Source: Chitinolyticbacter albus
Lineage (GTDB): Bacteria > Pseudomonadota > Gammaproteobacteria > Burkholderiales > Chitinibacteraceae
Length of the DNA stretch: 47,766 nucleotides
Direction: 5' to 3'
NCBI RefSeq assembly: GCF_024437655.1
Contig: NZ_JANBVF010000040.1
Location: forward strand, 1-47,766
Part shown: in pieces, positions 9,491 to 24,043 of the stretch
Layout of the letters: each line of letters opens with the position of its first letter
Numbering within the stretch: the first letter of the stretch is position 1
Notes under the pieces: model-generated
The model's input: the letters and a program-made list of their open reading frames with translations, nothing else
The model's database searches: none
Told to the model about the DNA's origin: nothing
Position numbers and translations under genes: made by a program

Positions 9491-11941
9491 CTACAGCTTG
9501 ATCGGCGCCACCTGCCAGATCTCGTCGGCGTATTCGCGGATGGTGCGGTCGGCCGAGAACTTGCCCATGCCGGCGATATTGAGGATGGCGCGGTGGGCCC
9601 ATTCCTCCTTGTGCCGGTAGAGCTCGTCCACCCGGTCCTGGGTATCGACGTAGCTGCGGTAGTCGGCGAGCAGCTGGTAGTGATCACCCCAGTTCACCAG
9701 CACGTCGAAGATCAGGCGATAGCGTTCCGGATCGCCGGGGCTGAAGTAGCCGGAAGCCAGCATGTTCAGGACCTCGTGCAGCTCCTCGTCTTCCTCGTAG
9801 TACTTGCGCGGGTTGTAGCCGTCGCGGCGCAGCGCCTCCACCTGGTCGGTGGTGTTGCCGAAGATGAAGATGTTGTCCTCGCCGACCTGTTCGCGGATCT
9901 CGACATTGGCGCCGTCGAGCGTGCCTATGGTGAGCGCGCCGTTGAGCGCGAACTTCATGTTGCCGGTGCCTGACGCCTCGGTGCCGGCGGTGGAGATCTG
10001 CTCGGAAAGATCGGCAGCCGGGATGATGACCTCAGCCAGGCTCACGCCGTAGTTGGGAATGAACACCACCTTGAGCTTGTCGCCGATGCGCGCATCGTTG
10101 TTGATCTTCACGCCCACGTCGTTGATCAGCTTGATCACCAGCTTGGCCATGCGATAGGCCGAGGCGGCCTTGCCGGCGAAGACCACCACGCGTGGCACCC
10201 AGTCGCGATCCGGATGCTTGAGGATGCGGTTGTAGCGGGTGATCACGTGCAGCACGTTCAGCAGCTGGCGCTTGTATTCGTGGATGCGCTTCACCTGCAC
10301 GTCGAAGAGCGCGTGCGGATCGATCACGCCGCCGAGCTTGCGCGCCACCAGCTGTGCCAGACGTTGCTTGTTGGCGAACTTGGCTTCCATCACCGCCTTG
10401 ACGAAGGCGGGGTAGTCGAGGTGCTGCTTGAGTTCGGCGAGCTCGTCGAGGTTGCCGCGCCAGGTCTTGCCGATGTAGTGGTCGATCACGCTCGAGAGCG
10501 CCGGGTTGGCCTGGGCCAGCCAGCGCCGCGGCGTGATGCCATTGGTCTTGTTGCAGAAGCGCTCGGGATAGAGCTTGGCGAAATCGGCGAAGATCGATTG
10601 CACCATCAGGTCCGAGTGCAGCGCGGAGACGCCATTCACCTTGTGGCTGGCGACCACCGCGAGGTAGGCCATGCGCACGCGCCGCTCGCCGTGCTCGTCG
10701 ATCAAGGAGACGCGGCGGATCAGCTCGGCGTCGCCACCCAGTGTGTCGCGTACCTCGTCGAGGAAGTTGTCGTTGATGTCGAAGATCAGCTGCAGGTGGC
10801 GCGGCAGCACGCGGCCCAGCAGGTCGACCGGCCAGGTTTCCAGTGCCTCGCTCATCAGCGTGTGATTGGTGTAGCTGAACACCTGGGTGGCGATCTTCCA
10901 CGCCGCTTCGAACGTCATGTGGTGATCGTCGATCAGCACGCGCAAGAGCTCGGGGATGGCCAGCACCGGATGGGTGTCGTTCAGGTGGATGGCCACCTTG
11001 TCGGCCAGGTTGTCGACGGTGTTGTAGGCGCGCACATGGCGGCGCACGATGTCCTGCAGGCTCGCCGAGACGAAGAAGTATTCCTGGCGCAGTCGCAACT
11101 CCTTGCCGGAGTAGGTCGAATCGTCCGGGTAGAGTACGCGCGACACGTTCTCGGACAGGTTCTTTTCCTCAACCGCCGCAAAATAGTCGCCCTGGTTGAA
11201 CTTGGTCAGGTTGATCTCGTTGGACGAGCGCGCCGACCATAGCCGCAGCGTGTTGGTCGCCAGCGTGTCGTAGCCCGGGATGATGTGATCGTGCGCCTCG
11301 GCGAACACGTCCTGGGTCTCGACCCAGCGCATCTTCTTGTGGCCTTCCTCCTGCACCCGGCCGCCGAAGCGCACCAGGAATTGCACCTCGGGGCGCACGA
11401 ACTCCCAGGGATAGCCATTGGCCAGCCAGTAATCCGGCGTCTCGACCTGGTTGCCCTCGATGATGCGCTGCTTGAACATGCCGTAGTCGTAGCGGATGCC
11501 GTAGCCGTAGCCGGGCAGGCCCAGCGTGGCCATCGCGTCGAGGAAGCACGCCGCCAGGCGGCCCAAGCCGCCGTTGCCGAGCGCCGCGTCGGGTTCGATC
11601 TCGTCGATCTCGTCGTAGTTGACGCCAAGGTCGTCGAGCGCGCGACGCACGTCCTCGTACAGCCCCATCGCCAACAGCGCGTTGGTCAGCGCGCGACCCA
11701 TGAGGAATTCCATCGACAGGTAATAGACGCGCTTCACATCCTGCGAGTACTGGGCGCGCGTGGTGCGCATCCAGCGCTCGACCAGTCGGTCGCGCGCGGC
11801 CAGCATGGTGGCGAACAGCCAGTCGCGCGGCTGCGCGGTGATCGGATCCTTGCCGATGGCGAACACCAGCTTGTTGGCGATCGAACGGCGTAGCGAAACC
11901 GCATCGTTGCCGGGGGAGTCGTGCACGAAATCGATGGTCAT
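9491..11941 (-). CDS. glgP: Glycogen phosphorylase
   Basis: An 816-residue glycogen/starch/maltodextrin phosphorylase that releases glucose-1-phosphate from alpha-1,4 glucan ends. It has [14 protein letters not shown] near the N-terminus, [13 protein letters not shown], and the PLP-lysine region [19 protein letters not shown]. The start at 11941 has GGAG eight bases upstream; the open frame extends further but without homology. It is the last gene of the glycogen operon, 40 bp after glgA. Whether it prefers glycogen or maltodextrin cannot be decided here; the gene context favours glycogen. Confidence 0.96.
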   Translation of the reverse strand: MTIDFVHDSPGNDAVSLRRSIANKLVFAIGKDPITAQPRDWLFATMLAARDRLVERWMRTTRAQYSQDVKRVYYLSMEFLMGRALTNALLAMGLYEDVRRALDDLGVNYDEIDEIEPDAALGNGGLGRLAACFLDAMATLGLPGYGYGIRYDYGMFKQRIIEGNQVETPDYWLANGYPWEFVRPEVQFLVRFGGRVQEEGHKKMRWVETQDVFAEAHDHIIPGYDTLATNTLRLWSARSSNEINLTKFNQGDYFAAVEEKNLSENVSRVLYPDDSTYSGKELRLRQEYFFVSASLQDIVRRHVRAYNTVDNLADKVAIHLNDTHPVLAIPELLRVLIDDHHMTFEAAWKIATQVFSYTNHTLMSEALETWPVDLLGRVLPRHLQLIFDINDNFLDEVRDTLGGDAELIRRVSLIDEHGERRVRMAYLAVVASHKVNGVSALHSDLMVQSIFADFAKLYPERFCNKTNGITPRRWLAQANPALSSVIDHYIGKTWRGNLDELAELKQHLDYPAFVKAVMEAKFANKQRLAQLVARKLGGVIDPHALFDVQVKRIHEYKRQLLNVLHVITRYNRILKHPDRDWVPRVVVFAGKAASAYRMAKLVIKLINDVGVKINNDARIGDKLKVVFIPNYGVSLAEVIIPAADLSEQISTAGTEASGTGNMKFALNGALTIGTLDGANVEIREQVGEDNIFIFGNTTDQVEALRRDGYNPRKYYEEDEELHEVLNMLASGYFSPGDPERYRLIFDVLVNWGDHYQLLADYRSYVDTQDRVDELYRHKEEWAHRAILNIAGMGKFSADRTIREYADEIWQVAPIKL

Positions 11942-11981
11942 GGAGGTCTCCGCGTGAATGCTTGTGATGCGCGCCGTGGGC

Positions 11982-13469
11982 CTAGCGCCCGAGCAACACG
12001 CGATACAGGTTGATATAGGCGGCGGCCGAGGCCTGCCAGCCGAAGTCGCGGCGCATGGCCTGGCGGCGCACCGCCTTCCATTCCTTGGCCCGCGCCCACA
12101 GCGCAAAGGCGCGGCGCGTGGCGGCGGCGATGCCGGCCACGCTGAAGTCCTGAAATACGAAGCCGGTGGCGCTCTCGTCGACGAGGTTCTCCAGCGCGCA
12201 ATCGACGACAGTGTCGGCCAGGCCACCGACGCGCCGTACCAGCGGCAGCGCGCCGTATTTCAGGCCGTAGAGCTGGGTAAGGCCGCAGGGCTCAAAGCGG
12301 CTGGGCACCAGCACCACGTCGGCGCCGGCCATCACCCGGTGCGAATGTTCCTCGTCGTAGCCGATATGGATGGCTACCTGGCCCGGATGCAGCTCGGCTG
12401 CGACGCGGAACGCCGCTTCCAGCCCCGGATCGCCGCTGCCCAGCAGCACGAACTGGCCACCGGCGGCCGCGATCTGCGGCAGCACCTGCAGCGCCAGGTG
12501 CAGGCCCTTCTGTTCGGTGAGCCGGCTGACCACGGCGAACAGCGGTACCTCGTCGGTGACGGTGAGGCCCATGTCGCTTTGCAGCGCGGCCTTGCACTTG
12601 GCCTTGCCAGCGGGCTTGTCGGCCGTGTAGCTGGCAGCGATCAGCGGATCGCTGGCGGGGTTCCACACCGCGTCGTCCACGCCATTGAGGATGCCGGTCA
12701 GCGTGGCGCCACGGCTTTGCAGCAGCCCGTCAAGGCCGCAGCCCTGCTCGGGCGTGGTGATCTCGTGCGCGTAGGTCGGCGACACGGTGGTCACATGGTC
12801 GGCGTAAAAGAGGCCTGCCTTCATGAACGACACATCGCCGTTGAACTCGACGCCGTTCACGTCGAAGAAATGCGCGGGCAGGGCGAGCTCGGCGAACTCG
12901 CGCGGCCCGAAGATGCCCTGGTAGGCGAGGTTGTGCACGGTGAACACGGTCCTGGCCGGCCGGCCGCGCGCGGCGATATAGGCCGGGGTCAGCCCGGCGT
13001 GCCAGTCGTGGCCGTGTACCACCTCGGGTTGCCAGAATTTATCAAGCCCGCTGGCGAGCTCGGCCGCGACCCACGCCAGCAGCGCGAAGCGGCGGTGGTT
13101 GTCGCTATAAGGCCGCTTGCCCGCGTCCTCATACGGATTGCCGGGCCGCTCGTACAGCTCGGGCGCATCGATCACGTAGATGCCGACCTGGTCCAGCCGG
13201 CCGAACCAAAGCCGCACCGCGCCGAACGGCGTGTCGAGCCGGGTCACGTCGCCTTCCTCGACAAGGCCGGCCTTGATCGCCGGGAAGCCCGGCACCAGCA
13301 CGCGCACGTCGATGCCCTGCTCGATCAGCTTGGGTGGCAGCGCCCCGGTGACGTCGGCGAGGCCGCCGGTCTTCAAGAGCGGAAACAGTTCGGAGCAGAC
13401 GTGCAGCACGCGCATGGCCGGGGCCTCGCTGGGTGTGGAGGTGTCTATCTTGGCTGGCTTTCGCGACAT
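11982..13469 (-). CDS. glgA: Glycogen synthase (ADP-glucose)
   Basis: A 495-residue GT5 glycogen synthase. The canonical N-terminal [20 protein letters not shown] carries the KTGGL ADP-glucose-binding motif. The C-terminal part has [18 protein letters not shown]. The chosen start has GAGGA nine bases upstream and adds 18 residues before the usual MRVLHVCSE start at 13415, so either ATG is possible. It lies 62 bp after glgC and 40 bp before glgP, in the same transcription unit. Confidence 0.96.
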   Translation of the reverse strand: MSRKPAKIDTSTPSEAPAMRVLHVCSELFPLLKTGGLADVTGALPPKLIEQGIDVRVLVPGFPAIKAGLVEEGDVTRLDTPFGAVRLWFGRLDQVGIYVIDAPELYERPGNPYEDAGKRPYSDNHRRFALLAWVAAELASGLDKFWQPEVVHGHDWHAGLTPAYIAARGRPARTVFTVHNLAYQGIFGPREFAELALPAHFFDVNGVEFNGDVSFMKAGLFYADHVTTVSPTYAHEITTPEQGCGLDGLLQSRGATLTGILNGVDDAVWNPASDPLIAASYTADKPAGKAKCKAALQSDMGLTVTDEVPLFAVVSRLTEQKGLHLALQVLPQIAAAGGQFVLLGSGDPGLEAAFRVAAELHPGQVAIHIGYDEEHSHRVMAGADVVLVPSRFEPCGLTQLYGLKYGALPLVRRVGGLADTVVDCALENLVDESATGFVFQDFSVAGIAAATRRAFALWARAKEWKAVRRQAMRRDFGWQASAAAYINLYRVLLGR

Positions 13470-13531
13470 CCGTATTTATCCTCGTCGTAGCGTGCGGGCC
13501 GCCGGAGCAGGGGCGGCGGCCCACCCCCCGA

Positions 13532-14806
13532 TTACAGCTTGGCCAGCATGTCCTTGGTGACCAGTACCACGCCGTTGTCGGTGCGGTAGAAGCGGCGCTT
13601 GTCTTCCTCAGCGTTCTCACCGATCACCGTGCCTTCGGGCAACTGGCAGCCGCGATCGATCACGCAGCGGCGCAGCCGGCAGTTCCGCCCCACCACCACC
13701 TCAGGCAGGATCACCGAGGAATCGATGGTGCAGAACGAATGCACGCGCACCCGCGAGAACAGCACCGAATTGATGACGAGCGAGCCCGAGACGATGCTGC
13801 CACCGGCTACCAGCGAGTTCAGCGTCATGCCGTGACTGCCGTTGTGGTCCTGCACGAACTTGGCGGGCGGCAGTTGCTCCTGGTAGGTGCGGATCGGCCA
13901 GTTCTCGTCGTAGACGTCGAGTTCCGGCATCACGGAGGCCAGATCGAGGTTGGCCGCCCAATACGCATCGACCGTGCCGACATCGCGCCAGTATTCCTTG
14001 CCGTCCACGTCGCTCTTCACGCACGACAGCGAGAACGGGTGCGCCAGCGCGCTGCCTTCGGTGACGGCCTTGGGGATGATGTTCTTGCCGAAGTCGTGCT
14101 CGGATTCCGGGTCGGCCAGGTCTTCGTCGAGCAGCCGGTACAGGTAGTCGGCGTTGAACACGTAGACGCCCATCGACGCGAGGGCCGTATCGGGCTTGCC
14201 CGGCATGGCCGGCGGGTTGGCGGGCTTCTCGACGAAGGCGGTGATCTTGCGTGTTTCGTCCACCGCCATCACGCCGAAGGCGGTGGCTTCCTCGACCGGC
14301 ACTTCGATGCAGGCCACGGTGCAGTTGGCCTGCTGCAGCACGTGATCGACCAGCATGCGCGCGTAATCCATCTTGTAGATGTGGTCCCCGGCGAGGATCA
14401 CCACGTATTCCGGGCGGTAGCTGCGGACGATGTCCATGTTCTGGTACACGGCGTCGGCCGTGCCGCGATACCAGTGTTCCTCGTCGATCCGTTGCTGCGC
14501 AGGCAGCAGGTCGACGAATTCGTTCATCTCGTTGCGCAGGAACGACCAACCCTTTTGCAGGTGGCGCAACAGCGAGTGCGACTTGTACTGCGTGACCACG
14601 CCGATGCGGCGGATGCCCGAATTCAGGCAGTTCGACAGCGCGAAATCGATGATGCGGAACTTGCCACCGAAGTACACGGCTGGCTTGGCACGGTGATCGG
14701 TCAGCGCCTTCAGTCGCGAGCCGCGCCCGCCTGCCAGAACCAGGGCCACGGCCTTGTTGGGCAATTGCCGGGCCAGCGTGGCCTTATCGATCAATTGGGT
14801 TTCCAT
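13532..14806 (-). CDS. glgC: Glucose-1-phosphate adenylyltransferase
   Basis: A 424-residue ADP-glucose pyrophosphorylase, the committing and allosterically controlled step of bacterial glycogen synthesis. It has the nucleotide-binding loop [20 protein letters not shown], the IIDFALSNC region, the GTADAVYQN motif, [11 protein letters not shown], and a C-terminal left-handed beta-helix with hexapeptide-like repeats. The start is supported by AGGAG six bases upstream. It lies between pgm (92 bp) and glgA (62 bp). The length is close to that of E. coli GlgC. Confidence 0.97.
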   Translation of the reverse strand: METQLIDKATLARQLPNKAVALVLAGGRGSRLKALTDHRAKPAVYFGGKFRIIDFALSNCLNSGIRRIGVVTQYKSHSLLRHLQKGWSFLRNEMNEFVDLLPAQQRIDEEHWYRGTADAVYQNMDIVRSYRPEYVVILAGDHIYKMDYARMLVDHVLQQANCTVACIEVPVEEATAFGVMAVDETRKITAFVEKPANPPAMPGKPDTALASMGVYVFNADYLYRLLDEDLADPESEHDFGKNIIPKAVTEGSALAHPFSLSCVKSDVDGKEYWRDVGTVDAYWAANLDLASVMPELDVYDENWPIRTYQEQLPPAKFVQDHNGSHGMTLNSLVAGGSIVSGSLVINSVLFSRVRVHSFCTIDSSVILPEVVVGRNCRLRRCVIDRGCQLPEGTVIGENAEEDKRRFYRTDNGVVLVTKDMLAKL

Positions 14807-14898
14807 ATGCCTCTCCTAACTCCCTCGTCGTAGCGGCCGGCGGTTACTGTCGCCGCCGTGCCGGAATCGGGCCTGCCCCCCGGGCAGGAGCCCCAGGT

Positions 14899-18599
<3,701 letters not shown>

Positions 18600-18601
18600 G
18601 C

Positions 18602-20788
18602 TCAGCCTCGCCGCAGGTAAACGGTGGCCAGCGGCGGGATGGTCACCACGATGGAGTGTGGCTGGCCCTGCGCCGGCACCGGTTCGCTGTCGCAGGCCAC
18701 GTTGCCGGTGTTGCTGCCGCCGTAATAGGTCGAATCGGTGTTGACGAGCTCGACATAGCGGCCGGGCTCAGGCACGCCCAGCCGGTAGCCGGGCCGCGGC
18801 ACGGGGGTGAAGTTGCTGACGACGATGACCGCTTCGCTGTCGGGCGCGCGGCGCAGGAAGGCGAACACCGAATGTTCGTGATCGTCCACCACCAGCCACT
18901 GGAAGCCCGCTAGGTCGAAATCCTGCGCGTGCAGCGCGCGCTCGGTCTTGTAGTTGCGGTTCAGATCGCGAACCAGCGCGTGCACGCCGACGTGCCACGG
19001 CCCGCCCTGTGCCGGGTCGAGCAGGTGCCAGTCCAGGCTCGCATCGTGGTTCCACTCGCGGCCCTGGGCGAACTCGCCGCCCATGAACAAGAGCTTCTTG
19101 CCTGGATGCGCCCACATAAAGCCGTAGTAGGCGCGCAGGTTGGCGAACTGCTGCCAGCTATCACCCGGCATGCGCGACAGCAGCGAGCCCTTGCCGTGCA
19201 CCACTTCGTCGTGTGACAGCGGCAGCACGAAGTTTTCGGTGTAGGCGTAGGCCATGCCGAACGTCATCTGGTTGTGGTGGTAGCGGCGATGCACCGGGTC
19301 TTTCTGCATATAGCCCAGCGTGTCGTGCATCCAGCCCATGTTCCACTTGTAGTGAAAGCCCAGGCCCCCCATCTCGGGCGGGCGGCTCACACCGGGGAAG
19401 GCGGTCGATTCCTCGGCCAGCGTGATCGCCTCGCCGCGCTCGACGCCGATCACCTGGTTGGCGCGGCGCAGGAAGGAGATCGCTTCCAGGTTCTCGCGCC
19501 CACCGTGCTCATTGGGGATCCACTCGCCTTCGCGGCGACTGTAGTCGCGGTACAGCATGGAGGCGACCGCGTCGACGCGCAGGCCGTCGATGCCGAAACG
19601 CTCGATCCAGTACAGCGCGTTGCCGATCAGGAAGTTGCGCACCTCGTTGCGGCCGAAGTTGTAGATCAGCGTGTTCCAGTCCTGATGAAAACCCTCGCGC
19701 GGATCGGCGTGTTCGAACAAATGGGAGCCGTCGAAGTAGGCGAGGCCGAACGGATCGGACGGGAAGTGGCCTGGCACCCAGTCGAGCAGCACGCCCAGGC
19801 CGGCGGCGTGCGCTTTCTCGATGAAATAGCGGAAATCAGCGGGCGAGCCGAAGCGGCTGGTCGGTGCATAGAGCCCCAGCGGCTGGTAGCCCCAGGAGCC
19901 GTCGAACGGATGCTCGCTGATCGGCAGCAGTTCGAGGTGCGTAAAACCGAGGTCGGCGGCATACGGCACCAGCGTATCGGCGAGTTCGCGATAGCTGAGC
20001 CAGCGATTGCCGTCCTCGGGAACGCGGCGCCACGAACCCAGATGGACCTCGTAGATCGAAATCGGTGCGTCGAAAGCATTAGCGCGGCGGCGGTTTTCGG
20101 AGGGCGCGATCCAGTCGGGCATGCCGGCGATCTTCGACGCCGTGCCGGGGCGCATTTCGCAGGCGAAGGCGTAGGGGTCAGCCTTCTGGTAGATCGCGCC
20201 GTGACGGTCGGCGATCTCGAACTTGTATTGCAGTTGCGGCGGCAAATTGGGAATGAAGATTTCCCATACGCCGCACGAGCGGTGCAGGCGCATGGTGTGG
20301 CGGCGACCATCCCACTGGTTAAAGTCACCCACGACGGAAACGCGTCGCGCATTGGGCGCCCATACGGCGAATGCAACGCCACCGATGCCTTCCAGCTCGC
20401 GCCAGTGCGCGCCAAGCCGCTCGTAGGGGCGCAGGTGCGTGCCCTCAGCCAGCAGCCACAGATCCTGTTCGCCCAAGGCCGGCGGAAAGCGGTAGGGGTC
20501 TTCGTGCTCGACTTCCTGTTCGCCCCAGGTGATGGCCAGGCGATAGGCGAAGCGTTGCTTGCGGCGCGGGATGGCACCTTCGAAGTATCCGCGCGAATCG
20601 GTCTGGGTCAGCTGCGCCAGACGCTTGCCGCTGGCGGCATCAACGACGGCCACTGCGCTGGCTCCGGGTTGCAGGCTGCGCACGACCAGGCGGCCTTCGT
20701 GTTCGTGCAGGCCGAGGATGGCAAACGGATCGGCATGATCGGCGCGGAACAGGGCGTCGACGGTAGGCTGGGGCAGGGTGTGGGACAT
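18602..20788 (-). CDS. glgB: 1,4-alpha-glucan branching enzyme
   Basis: A 728-residue branching enzyme, the length of the long GlgB form with two N-terminal modules before the GH13 barrel. Recognisable are the N1 domain ([13 protein letters not shown]), the CBM48 domain ([23 protein letters not shown]), and the catalytic motifs [13 protein letters not shown] (Asp), LAEESTAFP (Glu) and [11 protein letters not shown]. It is the first gene of the glycogen operon. The operon promoter must be in the 170-bp divergent gap before the alpha-glucosidase gene. Confidence 0.97.
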   Translation of the reverse strand: MSHTLPQPTVDALFRADHADPFAILGLHEHEGRLVVRSLQPGASAVAVVDAASGKRLAQLTQTDSRGYFEGAIPRRKQRFAYRLAITWGEQEVEHEDPYRFPPALGEQDLWLLAEGTHLRPYERLGAHWRELEGIGGVAFAVWAPNARRVSVVGDFNQWDGRRHTMRLHRSCGVWEIFIPNLPPQLQYKFEIADRHGAIYQKADPYAFACEMRPGTASKIAGMPDWIAPSENRRRANAFDAPISIYEVHLGSWRRVPEDGNRWLSYRELADTLVPYAADLGFTHLELLPISEHPFDGSWGYQPLGLYAPTSRFGSPADFRYFIEKAHAAGLGVLLDWVPGHFPSDPFGLAYFDGSHLFEHADPREGFHQDWNTLIYNFGRNEVRNFLIGNALYWIERFGIDGLRVDAVASMLYRDYSRREGEWIPNEHGGRENLEAISFLRRANQVIGVERGEAITLAEESTAFPGVSRPPEMGGLGFHYKWNMGWMHDTLGYMQKDPVHRRYHHNQMTFGMAYAYTENFVLPLSHDEVVHGKGSLLSRMPGDSWQQFANLRAYYGFMWAHPGKKLLFMGGEFAQGREWNHDASLDWHLLDPAQGGPWHVGVHALVRDLNRNYKTERALHAQDFDLAGFQWLVVDDHEHSVFAFLRRAPDSEAVIVVSNFTPVPRPGYRLGVPEPGRYVELVNTDSTYYGGSNTGNVACDSEPVPAQGQPHSIVVTIPPLATVYLRRG

Positions 20789-20958
20789 CGGATAACCTGG
20801 GGCTACGACAGCTACGCTGCCTTATGTTGGATTTATAGACGGCCCTGCGTCAGCTCGGTTGCTGCATGGCAGCATCGATGCCACATTGTGCATAAGAAAC
20901 TTCTTGCTGGGCAAACACGTGATGCTGACGTGTTGCTTCCATAGTTTGGAGAGAAATA
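20789..20958. promoter_or_regulatory. Divergent glgB / alpha-glucosidase promoter region
   Basis: A 170-bp gap between two head-to-head carbohydrate genes. It must contain both promoters. It is more AT-rich than its surroundings around 20820-20960, and GGAG precedes the plus-strand ATG by seven bases. I cannot define a convincing operator by eye. Confidence 0.5.
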
Positions 20959-22590
20959 ATGACGAAGACGTGGTGGCGGGGCGCGGTGATCTATCAGATC
21001 TACCCGCGCAGTTTCATGGATGGCAATGACGACGGGATAGGTGATCTGCCGGGCATACTCAGCCGGCTCGACTACCTGGCCGCGCTCAATGTCGATGCAC
21101 TGTGGATCTCGCCCTTCTTCAAATCGCCGATGAAGGATTTCGGCTACGACGTCGAGGATTACTGCGATGTCGATCCGCTGTTTGGCACGCTGGCCGACTT
21201 CGACGCGCTATTGAAGGCGGCGCACGCGCGAGGCTTGCGCATCATCATTGACCAGGTGTTGTCACACACCGCGGACAGCCATCCCTGGTTCGTGGAGTCG
21301 CGCTCCAGCCGCGACAATGCCAAGGCCGACTGGTATGTGTGGGCCGACGCCCAGGTCGATGGCACGCCGCCGACCAACTGGCTATCGGTGTTCGGCGGCA
21401 GCGCCTGGCAGTGGGATAGCCGGCGTCGCCAGTACTACCTGCACAACTTCCTGACCAGCCAGCCAGATCTCAATTTCCATTGCCTGGACGTGCAGCGCGC
21501 CATCCTCGCCAGCGTCGAGTTCTGGCTCAAACGCGGCGTCGATGGCTTTCGCTTCGACGCCTGCAACTACCACTTCCACGATCGCAAGCTGCGTGACAAC
21601 AAGCCAGCATCACACGCCGATACCACGACGGTGACGGCGGTGAACCCTTATGGCATGCAGCGGCATCGCTATGACAAATCCCGGCCCGAGAATCTCAAGT
21701 TCCTGAGAAAGCTGCGCACGCTGCTCGACCGCTATGGCGCGGCCAGTGTCGGCGAGGTCGGCGACGACGATTCACTGGCGCGCATGGCCGAATACACCAG
21801 CGATGGTGACAAGCTGCACCAGGCCTATAGCTTCAACCTGCTCACCGAGGAGTTCAGTGCCGCGCATATCCGCAGCCAGGTCGAGCAGATGGAGGCCGCG
21901 CTGGCCCGCCACGCCGTGCCCGGCTGGGCCTGCTGGTCGATCGGCAATCACGACGTACCACGCGTGGCCAGCCGCTGGGGCAAGGGGACCAGTGACCCGC
22001 AATTTGCCAAGTTGATGCAGGTGCTGGCGACCACGCTGCGCGGCTCGGCCTGCCTCTACCAGGGCGACGAGCTGGGCCTGCCCGAGGCGGACATTCCCTA
22101 CGAATTGCTGCAGGACCCGTACGGCAAGGCGTTCTGGCCCGATTTCAAGGGGCGCGATGGTTGCCGCACGCCCATGCCGTGGCTGCACGCCGCGCCGGCC
22201 GGGGGCTTCACCCAGGGCGCGCCGTGGTTGCCCGTGCCGGCGGAGCACTTGGCGCTGGCGGTCGATACCCAGGACAAGCCGCGGGCCTCGGTGCTGAACT
22301 TTACCCGGCGTTTTCTGGCCTGGCGGCGGCGCCACCCGGTGCTGATCGAGGGGGATATCCGCTTCCTGAAGGCGCCGGAACCGTTGCTGCTCTATACACG
22401 CGGCCATGGTCAGGCCAGCGTGCTGCTGGCGTTCAACCTCGGCGCAAGAGCGCAAACGCTGAAGTTGCCCAAGGCCTGGCGCGAGGTGCGCGCGCTCGAC
22501 GGTCACGGCCTCACCGGCGGGGCGATCACGGCGGGAGAGCTGGTATTGCAACCCTGGGGTGGCTATATCGGGGCCAGGGCGCAGGTCTGA
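20959..22590 (+). CDS. GH13 alpha-glucosidase
   Basis: A 543-residue cytoplasmic alpha-glucosidase of the oligo-1,6-glucosidase/alpha-glucosidase group of GH13. It starts WWRGAVIYQIYPRSFMDGNDDGIGDLPGI, typical of the group. Catalytic candidates are the Asp in GFRFDACNY, the Glu in SVGEVGDDD, and the Asp of SIGNHDVPR. No signal peptide is present. It would hydrolyse short alpha-glucans to glucose, complementing the divergent glycogen operon. Linkage preference (alpha-1,4 versus 1,6) cannot be fixed from motifs read here. Confidence 0.9.
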   Translation: MTKTWWRGAVIYQIYPRSFMDGNDDGIGDLPGILSRLDYLAALNVDALWISPFFKSPMKDFGYDVEDYCDVDPLFGTLADFDALLKAAHARGLRIIIDQVLSHTADSHPWFVESRSSRDNAKADWYVWADAQVDGTPPTNWLSVFGGSAWQWDSRRRQYYLHNFLTSQPDLNFHCLDVQRAILASVEFWLKRGVDGFRFDACNYHFHDRKLRDNKPASHADTTTVTAVNPYGMQRHRYDKSRPENLKFLRKLRTLLDRYGAASVGEVGDDDSLARMAEYTSDGDKLHQAYSFNLLTEEFSAAHIRSQVEQMEAALARHAVPGWACWSIGNHDVPRVASRWGKGTSDPQFAKLMQVLATTLRGSACLYQGDELGLPEADIPYELLQDPYGKAFWPDFKGRDGCRTPMPWLHAAPAGGFTQGAPWLPVPAEHLALAVDTQDKPRASVLNFTRRFLAWRRRHPVLIEGDIRFLKAPEPLLLYTRGHGQASVLLAFNLGARAQTLKLPKAWREVRALDGHGLTGGAITAGELVLQPWGGYIGARAQV

Positions 22591-22614
22591 CGATGGGAGC
22601 TTACGCGGCGGATG

Positions 22615-22639
22615 AAACTTGAGTAAAATACTCGACTTT
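22615..22639 (+). promoter_or_regulatory. IscR type-1-like box before cysE
   Basis: The 25 bases beginning AAACTTGAGTAAAATACTCG match about 21 of 25 positions of the E. coli type-1 IscR site consensus (ATASYYGACTRWWWYAGTCRRSTAT). The dyad GAGTA-AAA-TACTC is at its centre and a -35-like TTGAGT at 22619. It ends 24 bp before the cysE ATG. Matching was done by eye against the consensus from memory. Confidence 0.5.
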
Positions 22640-22663
22640 CCTCCCTCCGATCCGAGTACCCCC

Positions 22664-23416
22664 ATGCTCGACCGCCTGCGTGAAAACATCCGCGTGGTCT
22701 TCGACCGCGATCCCGCCGCCCGTACCGTGTGGGAAGTGGTGACCTGTTACCCGGGTTTTCACGCGCTGACGCTGCATATCGTCGCGCACGGGTTGTGGAC
22801 GCGCGATTGCAAGTGGCTGGCGCGGCTGGTGTCGCATATCGGTCGCTTTCTCACCGGCATCGAGATCCATCCGGGCGCGCAGATCGGCCGCCGTGTGTTC
22901 ATCGACCATGGCATGGGCATCGTCATCGGCGAAACAGCTGAGATCGGCGACGACTGCACGCTGTACCACGGTGTCACCCTCGGCGGCACCTCGTGGCAGC
23001 ACGGCAAGCGCCACCCGACGCTGGGTGCCGGCGTCATCGTCGGCGCGGGCGCCAAGATCCTCGGCCCAGTCATCATTGGCGACGGCGCCAAGGTCGGCTC
23101 CAACGCCGTGGTGGTCAAGGCGGTGCCGCCCGGTGCCACCGCCATCGGTATTCCTGCACGGGTGATCGAGCCCGAGATGCAGCAGGCGCGCGAGGAAAAG
23201 GCCGAGCAGCTGGGCTTTTCCGCCTACGGTATTTCCAGCGACATGAACGACCCGGTGGTGAAGGCCATCCACGGCATGCTCGATCATTCGGTCACCACCG
23301 ATCAGAAGATCGACGCCATCCTGAAAAAGCTCGAACTGCTGGGCGTCGATTGCGCCGAAGAGCGTGCCACGGCCGATCGTTTCGACCCCAACTATCTGAA
23401 CAAGATCGTCGATTGA
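22664..23416 (+). CDS. cysE: Serine O-acetyltransferase
   Basis: A 250-residue serine acetyltransferase making O-acetylserine, the cysteine precursor. The hexapeptide beta-helix is clear ([23 protein letters not shown], then [16 protein letters not shown]). The ATG at 22664 ([19 protein letters not shown]) matches the usual start of betaproteobacterial CysE. An in-frame TTG at 22619 is less likely because it lies inside the predicted IscR-box promoter. It is immediately upstream of the isc operon, separated by its own terminator. Cysteine is the sulfur donor for IscS, so the neighbourhood is functionally coherent. Confidence 0.95.
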   Translation: MLDRLRENIRVVFDRDPAARTVWEVVTCYPGFHALTLHIVAHGLWTRDCKWLARLVSHIGRFLTGIEIHPGAQIGRRVFIDHGMGIVIGETAEIGDDCTLYHGVTLGGTSWQHGKRHPTLGAGVIVGAGAKILGPVIIGDGAKVGSNAVVVKAVPPGATAIGIPARVIEPEMQQAREEKAEQLGFSAYGISSDMNDPVVKAIHGMLDHSVTTDQKIDAILKKLELLGVDCAEERATADRFDPNYLNKIVD

Positions 23417-23439
23417 AGGCGCTGCGCCGCAACTAGAAG

Positions 23440-23463
23440 CCCGACCGAACGAGTCGGGTTTTT
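23440..23463 (+). terminator. cysE terminator
   Basis: Stem CCCGAC / GTCGGG with a 7-base loop, followed by TTTTT, 24 bp after the cysE stop. The T-tract directly abuts the IscR box of the next operon. Confidence 0.8.
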
Positions 23464-23486
23464 AGTTGACTAAAACAGTAGGTTAT
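23462..23486 (+). promoter_or_regulatory. IscR type-1 box and iscR promoter
   Basis: The sequence TTAGTTGACTAAAACAGTAG and the next five bases match about 22 of 25 positions of the type-1 IscR consensus. TTGACT at 23466-23471 can serve as the -35 element. This is the expected arrangement for autorepression by [2Fe-2S]-IscR. Confidence 0.7.
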
Positions 23487-23536
23487 TGATACCATCCGAT
23501 CGACCTTCCAACCGAACCGAGAGACCGGAAACCGCG

Positions 23537-24019
23537 ATGCGCTTGACCACCAAGGGTCGTTTTGCCGTCACAGCGATGCTGGACCTTGCCCTGCGCCAGG
23601 CAGGTGGTCCCGTTACGTTGGCCGGCATCAGCGAGCGTCAGCACATCTCGCTCTCGTATCTGGAGCAGTTGTTCGGCAAGTTGCGGCGGCGCGAGCTGGT
23701 CGACAGCGTGCGCGGTCCTGGCGGCGGTTACTGTCTGGCGCGGCCGGCGAGTGAAATCACCGTCGCCGCCATCATCTGTGCGGTCGACGAGCCGCTCGAT
23801 GCCACGCAATGTGGTGGCAAGGAAAACTGCCTCGACGACAAGCGCTGCATGACGCACGACCTCTGGGCCAGCCTCAATCGCACCATTTATGACTACCTGT
23901 CCGGCATCACGCTGGCGCGGTTGGTCGAAGAGCAGCACGAAAAGCAGCGTCGCAAGACCGAATGCGTGCTGATCGATCAACGCCACAAGGAATTGACGGG
24001 CGCGGCCCCCACGCTTTGA
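23537..24019 (+). CDS. iscR: Fe-S cluster-responsive regulator IscR
   Basis: A 160-residue Rrf2-family regulator. It starts [19 protein letters not shown]; the in-frame extension upstream is not conserved. The winged helix lies at residues ~1-65 ([18 protein letters not shown] as the recognition region). The three cluster-ligand cysteines lie in [13 protein letters not shown], and the conserved nearby His in MTHDLW. It is first gene of the isc operon and is likely to repress it through the box at 23462-23486. Confidence 0.96.
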   Translation: MRLTTKGRFAVTAMLDLALRQAGGPVTLAGISERQHISLSYLEQLFGKLRRRELVDSVRGPGGGYCLARPASEITVAAIICAVDEPLDATQCGGKENCLDDKRCMTHDLWASLNRTIYDYLSGITLARLVEEQHEKQRRKTECVLIDQRHKELTGAAPTL

Positions 24020-24043
24020 CCGGCCGCCATACCTGGAGCTGAA

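Noticed and set aside
19274-20944. 556-codon plus-strand frame opposite glgB
   Set aside because: It is fully antisense to glgB, which carries all catalytic motifs; no recognisable protein features.
22619-22663. TTG start at 22619 for cysE
   Set aside because: It lies within the predicted promoter/IscR box, and the added 15 residues are not typical of CysE.
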